A DNA stretch of 64,000 nucleotides, taken from Diphasiastrum complanatum (Eukaryota; Streptophyta; Lycopodiopsida; Lycopodiales; Lycopodiaceae). Numbering within the stretch: position 1 is the first letter of the stretch; every line of letters begins with the position of its first letter. The notes beneath the pieces are model-generated. The model was not told where the DNA came from, made no database searches, and saw only the letters and a program-made list of their open reading frames with translations. The stretch is from contig CM055092.1 of NCBI GenBank assembly GCA_029204225.1, positions 85,718,032-85,782,031 of the forward strand, given 5' to 3'. Positions 54,495 to 64,000 of the stretch are shown here, in pieces. A program made the position numbers and the translations under genes.

Positions 54495-54800
54495 GCTTAA
54501 ATCACAAGATCAGGTATGGATGTGTGGTATCCATCTGATAGGCATGCCAATCATCCAAATAAATGGATTCTCTAGGTTTTGGGAACAAGAGATAATATCC
54601 TATATGGACTATAGGACAACTAGATGACCAATGGATCTATAGAATATCAGATAAGGCGGTTAAGGGTTTTCTGGAAGGAAGAGCTAGTGGTATGAGACAT
54701 CAGCAACTTTGGAAAGGAAATTCTAGGACTGTAAAGATCTGATTATCAATGGAGTATTTTAGAACCTAGTCATGATATGGGAAAAAGAAAACCATTAATT
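54495..54800 (+). repeat. Dispersed repeat R2, copy d (partial)
   Basis: Close match to 7310-7615 ('aaatcacaagatcaggtat', 'ctatatggactatagga', 'aaggcggttaagggttttct'). It is less diverged than copies b and c. It ends where a copia RT fragment begins. Confidence 0.8.
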
Positions 54801-54829
54801 GCAATGTTTATTGAGAAAACATTGAGCAT

Positions 54830-56044
54830 ACTTAGATTAAATAATGAAGATGAAATATGAAGCTCCAAGTACTTCTATGCCCAATATGAAGTGAAGTTGA
54901 CCAAGATCTACCATCTTAGATTTTAGAGATAAAGTTTTCCTAGTTTTCTCTATGCCATCAATGTTATTACCACTAGGTATGATGTCATCTACATAAACCA
55001 ACAAAAGTGCAATGCCATTTACATCAAAATTTATGTACAAACTTGTATCATACTCACTTTTAGTGAATCCAATGGAGACTAGAAAGTCATTCACTCTTGA
55101 ATTCCAAGACCTTGATGCTTGCTTCAAGCCGTACAAGCTCCTTTGAAGATGTTGATGAAGCCTTGGGGCTGCTCCATGAAGATGTCTTCCTCCAAATAAC
55201 CATTAAGGAATGCATTAGAAACATCCATTTGGAAAAGCATCCAACCAAAATCTGAAGAAGGATTAACCCTATGGTGACCATCTTGGCCACGGGTGCAAAT
55301 GTTTCTTCGTAGTCTATGGTTTCTCTCTTGGGCATATCCTTTGGAAACTAGCTTTGAATTGTGCTTGCTTATACTCCATCCATGTCGAGTTTAAGCTTGG
55401 AGATCCATTTACATCTAATCACATTCTTTAGACGTCTATCAACAAGGATCCATGTGCCATTTTCAATCACAAAGTTGTATTCATCTAACATTGCTTGGAA
55501 CCACTATGTGGAACTTAATGCATCTTCTACACATGAAGGTTATTCAAAATTTGAAATGAATGAAAAGGATGAAGATGGATTACCCTCGGCTTGCTTACCC
55601 TTGTCTTGATATGTGAGTCTCATTGGCTCCATTCTTGCCCTTGATGACCTTCTTGGAGTGATTGGTACACTCGGCTCTTGCTCCTCCTCAAGATCAAGAT
55701 TGTCTTGATCCTCGGCCACCTCTGTCTTGATAGGTGATTTGGTTGAGTCATTTTACTTTCATCAAATATGACATCTCTAGATACAACAAACTTGGGAATG
55801 TATACCTAGTATGCTTTGCTTTCATTTCCATACCTGAGCATGATCCCTTTGATTGATGATGGCTCTTCCTTGGTCCTTGTCTGCAACGGTGTATGCACAT
55901 AACAAATGCATCCAAAAACCCGTAAGTCCTTGAGATTGGGCTACTTCCCATAAAAGACTTTAAATGGTATTTTGCCTTCAATAGAGCTACATGAATTGAC
56001 CCCGTCTTAAAATGTATGTAGTTGTGGCCATATTGCCTTGTCAC
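54830..56044 (-). pseudogene. Copia-F integrase C-terminus / RT fragment
   Basis: Minus-strand order: integrase tail (near 56044-55750, frame-shifted), linker, then RT with [15 protein letters not shown] at 55330, a shifted middle, and 55136-54837 in one frame ([47 protein letters not shown]). The catalytic YVDD is intact. The frame ends at 54837 at the boundary with R2 copy d. Gag, protease, most of integrase and RNase H are missing. The clade is close to Copia-A but distinct. Confidence 0.85.
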
Positions 56045-56045
56045 T

Positions 56046-56309
56046 TATCTAGTTAGGTTGTATAGTAATAACAATGGTTAGAGCAAGTCATTAGCTTTAT
56101 AACAAGTAGAATCATGATTTGTTAACCTTTGACAAATATTTGTCAGACCTTTTGATAGTTGCTCGATAATTGTTAATCTCGATGTTGACCCACCTGTTAG
56201 CGATTGTTGTATATTTCAATAGATTGTGCAATAACATGAGTAAAATCTATAAAAACTAACTACATGAATGAATCTATATTAATAATTGGATTATAAAAAT
56301 AATAATCCA
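56046..56309 (-). repeat. 3' LTR fragment of Copia-G
   Basis: On the minus strand the LTR begins TGTTGGATTATT at 56309, the same first 12 bases as the Copia-E LTR, directly after AAGGGAGAG. It is cut at about 56046 by the Copia-F fragment. Confidence 0.7.
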
Positions 56310-56318
56310 ACACTCTCC
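56310..56318 (-). other. Polypurine tract of Copia-G
   Basis: AAGGGAGAG on the minus strand, flush with the LTR start at 56309. Confidence 0.7.
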
Positions 56319-57560
56319 CTTAATCTAAATCCATGAACGCCTTGATCTTTAAACTTAATATTGCACATTTTGTGTGCATCCAAGCTCAATGTCTTAGTGA
56401 AAATATCTAATGTCATGTCTTGCATTCACGCTTACATCTTTGTTGAGAACTTTGCTTCTGACATAATGATAGTTAATCTCAATGCGCTTACTCCTAGAAT
56501 GAAATCTAGGGTTGGTCGATAAAGAAATAACACTTTCATTACCACATCAGACAATTGTTAGGACATACCTTTTTTTTTTAAATTTGATAGTAAGTTTCTC
56601 AGCCACTCTGCTTCCTTTGTCAATTGAGAGGCAACAACATACTCTAACTGTTGAGATTTGCTTATGATTGTTTCATGAGATTGGACCATTGTTGAGAAAG
56701 AATGTAAATCCAAAAGTGGATCTATGAGTATCTACATCTTTTGCCCAACTAGCATCTAAATATCCATTGAGTATCTTAAGTTTGTCATTGGCGACTAGAT
56801 GCATTGGTCGATAGTATCTTGAATGTATATCATAGCTCTAATAAGAGCCTTCCAATATGTAATAACTAGATTATATAGGCTATACATTCATTTGATGTAT
56901 CTCAAGATTGTCTACAACAACATATGATAGAAGTGTTCTAAAGACTGCTTGATTACAAGATTGAAAGTCTCAATATAGTCGATATGAGATCTAGGAAAAT
57001 TCTCTTGCTACAAGTAGAGTTTTCCTTCTATCTATACTTCCATCCGCTTTGTATTTAATCTTGAATATCCATTTACAATCAACTACCTTTATGGTCCAAG
57101 TATGGTTTTTGATTAGAGATGAATACTATATATTCATAACTTCTCTCCATAGATTAAAGTCTGACAGACTGAGTGCATCTACAATAATAGTTAGCTTTCG
57201 AATGAGATAAGAAGCAGATTCATCAATATACCTATTAGATGGTCTAAAATCTCTTGTCAAATCTTTTGCAAGGCAATGAGGCTAATGTTCATTTCCTTCA
57301 TTTTCTTGCTACAGTGCTGCAACATCATCTTCTGATTCCCTATCAACAATTTGTTCATCATATTGAAAACATGAGTGTTCGATAAATTGACTATCTAAGC
57401 TTGGACCTTGTCTTTGATTTTCGACAAAGATAACATATTTTCTAGTGAATGTGTTTGAGGTATTGACTCTCCAAAGAATCAAAATTGTATCAAAGGTTGT
57501 GTTGGAACTATAATTCCACTTTAAACACAATTCGATCAAGTTGCCTCTCTGTATTTGTTA
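56319..57560 (-). pseudogene. Copia-G pol fragment (RT to RNase H), strongly decayed
   Basis: The minus strand aligns with the Copia-E pol: the region 56400-56520 ('gttgagaactttgcttctgac', 'cttactcctagaatgaaatctagggttg') matches 49195-49270, and 57000-57250 matches the RT start at 50400-50640. Almost no open frame remains. It keeps the PPT and LTR start that Copia-E has lost, so it shows what the family's 3' end should look like. Confidence 0.75.
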
Positions 57561-58087
57561 CTAGCTATTTCATTCAGGTTATTTGCTCGAAAATTTGCTA
57601 TGGATGAAGAACCTTCAGAAATACATGCAACTTCAAGACATGTTCGACACTACACAAAGTCAATCAAACATGTCAAATAAGAGTTGGATCCTTTGATAGA
57701 CAATGATCATTCAATAGTTGCCAATCTCTCGACTCGAGAATCCTTCGACAGCAATGGACACCATTAACTTGACAATTTTTGGGAGATGTTCAAATCTAAT
57801 GGCTACATCTTATGTCTCAAAGATGATTTTTACTACTATCAATTCTTCACATTGCTCACTGGACAGATACCCAAAGGCTCACATGTGATAGAGTAACTGC
57901 ATTGTGTATATCTATATATATATATATATAACTACTTATGTGCATGTCGTGCGCATATGTATGGGGTAGGAGGATGCATGGGGTGTGGGCACCCATACAT
58001 CCTCCTTTCACACACTTTTGTGAATGAAATTTCTAGATGCATGCATGGGGAGGAATATGTATGCATCCTGCCCATGCTACACATTAA
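57561..58087. other. No gene; contains a (TA)n tract
   Basis: Non-coding except for a short (TA)n microsatellite at 57912-57930 and 'catgcatggg'-type repeats near 57970-58060. I see no gene. Confidence 0.4.
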
Positions 58088-59460
<1,373 letters not shown>

Positions 59461-59590
59461 GCGAGAACCGTGAGAATTGTTGAGAACTGTGAGAACCGTT
59501 GACAGATAGTGAGGGAGAGTCGTTGAGAGAGAGAGAAGGAGAGTCGTTGAGAACCGTGAGAACCGTTGAGAGCCATCATGTGGGAGAGCA

Positions 59591-59670
<80 letters not shown>

Positions 59671-59700
59671 GAGTGAGAGAGAGAGAGAGGGAGAGCATCT

Positions 59701-59732
<32 letters not shown>

Positions 59733-59754
59733 GAGAGAGAGAGCACGTGAGAAC

Positions 59755-59805
<51 letters not shown>

Positions 59806-59840
59806 ATCGTGAGAACCATGAGAGTGAGAGAGAGAGGAAC
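59461..59840 (+). repeat. GAGAACCGT short repeats and (GA)n microsatellites
   Basis: The 9-mer GAGAACCGT and close variants recur about ten times (59464-59570, 59750, 59810, 59840), interspersed with (GA)n runs at 59593-59667, 59701-59743 and 59766-59804. The GA runs are the complement of the CT run at 58223-58345. Confidence 0.9.
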
Positions 59841-60761
59841 CGTGAGAACATCTCTTGTAGGAACTCGCGCACCTCATCATTCAATTTTATATTTTGAACA
59901 TGGTTCTCTTCTTTCAATTGTCTTTCGTAGCGCTAATCGAACATGATACTCCAATAGTGTATATCCAACACATGTTTCGTTTTGAATCGTTGGCCGAATC
60001 AATGGATTGGGATGCTAGAAATGCTATAAAAAAAACATTTGCTAGTATAGCATTGAAAGTATTTGACCGAAGATATAGAAAACATTACTTCAAAATTGTC
60101 AACCTTTGTGAGGTACTATTTATGAGTCTTAATGTGATTTAATGAACACATTCGACAAATTTATTTATAAGCGTTTCTATATTTGGATGTGACGAGATAA
60201 CATACATGATTATAGCATATACAAAACGCATGCATCTCACAAAGCCATTGAGATTGTTTGTGCCTTTCAGAGATGTCTCTCCGTTATTCCTGGACATTCA
60301 GATTCTATTTGCCAAAAAGTGTGTAGAAGGAAGCATGGATGGCACAATTGTCCATTGTTTTACATTACACAATAATTGACAGAATTAAATCTGAGGGCTG
60401 AAATGTGCCATGATAGTGATGAAAAGAGCAACATGAACGTTGCACAAGAGAAATGTGTGTATGAGAGACAAGGTTTGCACGTTTATGTTATACAATAAAC
60501 AAGAATTATCACCTTGGATTGATTTATATGGTAAATAAAAAAAGTATTGTTAATTGCAAAAGTCAGTAGCCTGATAAGTTTGAAATTTCCTGCATTTTGA
60601 GTGCTAGGCAAAGGACTGCACGCCTTTTTAACGTGTCCACAATACAAAACGAAGAGATTTATTAAAATCCTTTTTTAGAACTTCTCTATGTTGAATACCA
60701 TGTGTGTTCCAATACCATATGTGGTTCCAAAGTTTGTATGTAATGAGAGGTATTCCGTCCC
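59841..60761. other. Possible exon fragment, otherwise no gene
   Basis: A plus frame within 59894-60142 contains MFRFESLAESMDWDARNAI and FDRRYRKHYFKIVNLCE, followed by GTACT, a possible donor. I do not recognise it. The rest, up to the expansin 3' end, is AT-rich and non-coding. Confidence 0.25.
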
Positions 60762-62083
60762 TCAGGAGAACTGATTACCACTAAACGTTTGACCAAATCG
60801 CCAATCTGAAGGAGCAACATCGTGAGAGGTGACTTGCTTTCAGTCCCCTGTCGTGACTTGAAAGGATAGACTTTGGCCCACCAGCACAGTGTCACATTCC
60901 CAGTTCTGGCCCCAGGTTCGCTTCATGCTAATCCAGCCCGTCCCGTAGCCTTCAACTGAAACAGCAGATATATCGCCCACTCCACCCACATTGCTGACCA
61001 GCACGAAATTGAACCAGGGATTGCCGTTGATTGTGAAATTGATGCCTCCTTGCTTGTAGCATGGCACTCTATATAATGCATTAACGATTGTATTTAGAGG
61101 TTCTAACGTCAAAAGGTCCACGCTAATTTGTTTTATAAATTATAATCTCTAGAGTTGTCACCTTTAACGAAATTCAATATGTTACAGGGATTCTAAAGTG
61201 CCGCATCGTTATCTATTTGAATGCATCTATCCCAACAATAACGAATGTCGAAATGTACAAGCAGAAGTTCTCAATCATCGACTGCAAATAAACTCAATGT
61301 CAAAGTTGAACAGACCAAAATTCAAATGCGTATAGGCTAGAGTAACTTCTAGTCGTGTTGCAGGGTAAGCTAATGCTAGCACTTAAATTTGAGTGGTGAC
61401 TTACGTGAAGTTAAATGAGATATGAAACATTCGGAAGCTCGAACTGTAATGTTCATCCTATTCTGCTAACCATAAATTGACTGTAAAACATTGCTACCTG
61501 CGATAGAGAACAGGGACAATGCCTGCACGCCAATAAGCGATTTTGGAGAACACCGGCTGTGACATGTCAAAGTGCTTTCTGGGAACATCGCACCAACCTC
61601 CATTGTCATTTGGAAGGGAGTCGTTTGGAGGACAAAAGTTTGTAGCTGTAACCAACACGGAAAGATTCCCAGGGTTGCCACCACTGGTTGGCGTTCGAAC
61701 ACTTGATTTCGTAGCATCTTCCCACAAGCTGTACGTTCAAAAGTACGGTGCTCAGTGCTGTTGAGTTTGTACCGAACCCTGGCTGTAAAGATCGCCATAT
61801 CCGCATGCACCGCCTGATCTCAGCCAACAGAATACAGAAGATCAAACTCGCAGTGAGTCAAGCAATCAAAATTCGCAATACTGTTAAATAAATCGTTCTC
61901 TCCTTGCAAAACTAAAGCGAATGACTTACCCATTGTGCCTGTTGCGTCACTGCCACCGTAGAAGGTAGCATGTGCGTGGTTCCATGACGGTTCAGAGGAA
62001 TATTGTGATTGCGATCCTTGGTAGTACCTTAAACTTACCAGTGAAACGGTCCATAGTCCCTGTAACAAATTACAGACACACAT
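60762..62083 (-). pseudogene. Alpha-expansin pseudogene (three exons)
   Basis: Expansins loosen plant cell walls non-enzymatically. Exon 1 (to 61930; 5' end uncertain) encodes SWNHAHATFYGGSDATGTMG. Intron 1 is 61929-61814 (GTAAGT...AG, phase 1). Exon 2 (61813-61498) opens GACGYGDLYSQG, the family hallmark, and later reads [31 protein letters not shown] (the HFD motif) and GIVPVLYR. Intron 2 is 61497-61069. Exon 3 gives RVPCYKQGGINFTINGN and EGYGTGWISMKRTWGQNW. Both intron positions are those usual in the family. Defects: one base missing after SQG; about 8 bases missing around NANQW; the NNGLSCG-type cysteine lost; an in-frame TGA (60842-60840) after VTTGD. Homology continues past it (VTSHDVAPSDWRFGQTFSGN) to the natural stop at 60764-60762. 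The signal peptide is not clearly preserved. Confidence 0.88.
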
Positions 62084-62889
62084 AAGGTACTACAACCACA
62101 CGGCTGAGTTGGCAACGTCAACAGCTTCCAATAAGCCGAATCAGTGATCGTAATGAAATGCTCAGCACGCTGCTGCCCGTGACTCGTCAAGAGTTCCTCG
62201 CTAATAATACTCTAACTTATAGCAATGCTGCGTGTGATTTTTCTTACGTTTGCGACCACCCAAAACCAACCACAACTACAGCTTCTGCAGGTAGCCACGT
62301 TTCTGATGCTCCTGCTGTGACTGAAGAGGAGAAGAAGAGGATGGCAATCCGCGTGAGAACGATGAGAAGACCGAATCAGGAAACAGAGCTGGAGATGAAG
62401 GTGCTGTTGAAAACAAGCTGCCGCTGAGAGGAGAAGAGGAGATGGTAATCTCCGAGAACGATGAGAGGGCTGAACGAGGAAGGACAGGTGGTTATGTGTA
62501 GCTCTAAGGAGATGGGGGCGAGGGTGGCAGTTTGCTTGATGCTTGCTCTTCATGGTTGATGGCACCAAGAGGGCAATGATCTTTTAATAGACTTCTAGGG
62601 GTACGGAGGGATTGCTTGTGCCTATTCCATGGCTGCAAAAACCATTCTGTTCGTATCAAAACAAACACATTTGTGTTTATTGTGTTTCTTGACATCAGCA
62701 TTCAGGTCTGTGAACTTCTGTCAATCCGTAGTACGCATTTCTTGGCATGTAACCTGGTTAGTACCTTATATTAACAAGTTTGAGAGGCTGTCACATTACA
62801 GCAACCATTTTCTTACAACCTAGCTATGTGATGTTCTCTCTCTCTCTCCTAGCTAGTTAATCAACCCACAAAGGACACACATGCACTAA
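62084..62889. other. Upstream of expansin; no clear gene
   Basis: Frames on both strands at 62158-62568 overlap and have no known domain; a purine-rich stretch with two similar 'gagaacgatgagag' blocks (62361 and 62456) explains them. The region may hold the lost promoter and first codons of the expansin. No convincing TATA box is seen. Confidence 0.35.
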
Positions 62890-63086
62890 TCTAACATCAT
62901 CGAGAGGATTGATTCATTGCTAGGAGTCTCCCTCTACCTCATGCTTTTGTTCCTCGGCTTGGGGGTGTAGGCTTCTAGAGATTGATTGTTTGCTTTTTAT
63001 TACTTGGTTGACGAGGTTTCCTCCAACAATGTGTTCTCATATTGTTTTGTCTTGTAAGCAGGATCTTGAGGAGGCGACTCGTTACA
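62890..63086 (+). repeat. LTR fragment of family R4 (ends TTACA)
   Basis: Blocks GATTGATTCATTG, CGGCTTGGGGG, GCTTCTAGAGATTGATTG, TACTTGGTTG and TTGTTTTGTCTTGTAAGCAGG match 53218-53345 in order. It ends GTTACA at 63086. No PBS follows, so it is a solo or 3' LTR. Confidence 0.65.
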
Positions 63087-64000
63087 AGGGGTGATGGTCA
63101 ACAATCTCTTCATCAAAGACCAAAAAAAGACAAGTAAAAAAGCACTGTGTTATTTTTATATATTATCTGATTATTATACTGATATCGTATTAAAATTCAT
63201 AGAAAATGTTTATTTATAATATACCAAAGGTCTTTTGATAGCTAATATTTTGTTTTTAATCCATAAATTTATTCTTAAAATAAAAAACTTATGTAGTTCG
63301 AAATTTGAAATTAACAAAAATTATATATATTAAAATTTTTTTTATTTCAAAATATTATTCAAACAAATGTCTGTTGAGAACAACAAAATATTTATCATTG
63401 TATTCTATGATTTTTATACAAGTTATCGACATGGATTGAAATTCTTATAGTTGTCTAAATATTAATTTATCGTTGTAAATATCACAATATTTAGAAGCAA
63501 TCTAAAGAAGCTTATATCTCAAGATTGCTAATAAATCAATATTAAGTTTACAAAAATTTAATATTAAGTTTGTTATGATTTTGACATGTCTAATTCAGTA
63601 GCATAAACTAAACAATAATTAGTGAGTAAATTTTTAAATAAGTCGTAGAAAATAATATGCAAGTATAAAAAAAAAATTATGAATAAATATTAATCATAAA
63701 ATTTTGTTAAATTAAGCTTATATTTCAAGTTTATTTTGCATCATTGTCCCAACTATATTCAATTTTTATGACTTATTTTGATAAAAACTAATAGTGATCA
63801 CTAAAACATCTATCTTCAGATATCTTATTGCTAAAAGTCATATCTTCTCGGTAAAAAGTCTATCTCCGTACATCTTATGCTCAAAACATCATTTGAATAT
63901 ATTGCTACGGGTTTTGGAAAGCCTACCAATATGAGCAAGGAGGAGCGGAGGAGCGGAAATGCGAAATTGGTAGCGGATTGACAGCTATCTCTAATTGCTT
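63087..64000. other. AT-rich, no feature recognised
   Basis: Very AT-rich sequence without open frames of note on either strand. No repeat partner in this window. Confidence 0.4.

Noticed and set aside
59461-59580. Short regular repeats resembling a CRISPR array
   Set aside because: Units are 9-19 bp, overlapping and without unique spacers; the context is a plant microsatellite.
61543-61845. Additional frames on both strands over the expansin second exon
   Set aside because: They are shifted or antisense readings of the same decayed exon.
62158-62568. Overlapping frames of 89 and 118 codons on opposite strands
   Set aside because: Explained by purine-rich low-complexity sequence; neither has a domain or splice context.

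Overview
This is nuclear DNA of a land plant with a large, repeat-packed genome. The evidence is several Ty1/copia and Ty3/gypsy polyproteins, copia primer-binding sites complementary to initiator-Met tRNA, a plant-type TTTAGGG telomere tract, long CT/GA microsatellites and a three-exon alpha-expansin gene with introns at the expected plant positions. I see no bacterial or organellar genes. The species cannot be named from this window. A gymnosperm, fern or other large-genome plant would fit, but that is a guess. Nothing in the window looks like an intact, functional gene.

Layout. 1-5.1 kb: a copia element (Copia-A, minus strand), truncated by the window edge and inserted into a dispersed repeat. 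5.1-9.7 kb: dispersed repeats (called R and R2) joined to a broken copia gag. This arm recurs in inverted orientation at 25.15-27.1 kb. 9.7-14.6 kb: gene-free sequence with degenerate direct repeats. 14.6-15.6 kb: a gypsy gag scrap against a scrambled copia scrap. 15.5-19.3 kb: a two-copy duplication with a telomere-like tract, unrecognised open frames and an LTR fragment. 19.3-25.8 kb: Copia-C (minus strand), with its reverse-transcriptase/RNase H region replaced by a 2.3-kb foreign segment that contains an opposite-strand fragment of its own family.

27-42 kb is the most interesting part. AT-rich, intron-containing, decayed frames lie between later retrotransposon insertions. They include two pieces that look like one transposase-type protein (27.7 and 28.9-29.3 kb). 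They also include a divergent pair of decayed genes around 35.1 kb. The leftward one reads as a histone-H3-like segment, then a proline-rich linker, then a Ulp1/C48-like cysteine peptidase. The rightward one is unrecognised and is split by a MITE-like insertion whose removal leaves the frame continuous. I infer, without proof, that these are remains of one large mobile or virus-like element.

41.7-48.4 kb: Copia-D (plus strand) with both LTRs, a tandemly duplicated leader, frameshifts, a protease active-site substitution and a large RT deletion. 48.4-53.1 kb: Copia-E (minus strand), which lacks gag and protease. 53.1-57.6 kb: LTR and pol fragments of three further elements. 57.9-59.8 kb: CT-rich and GA-rich tracts. 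60.8-62.1 kb: an alpha-expansin pseudogene (minus strand). 62.9-63.1 kb: one more LTR fragment, then AT-rich sequence to the end.

Boundaries of repeats and decayed genes were judged by eye and may be off by tens of bases. Protein identities rest on motif recognition, not on database searches.
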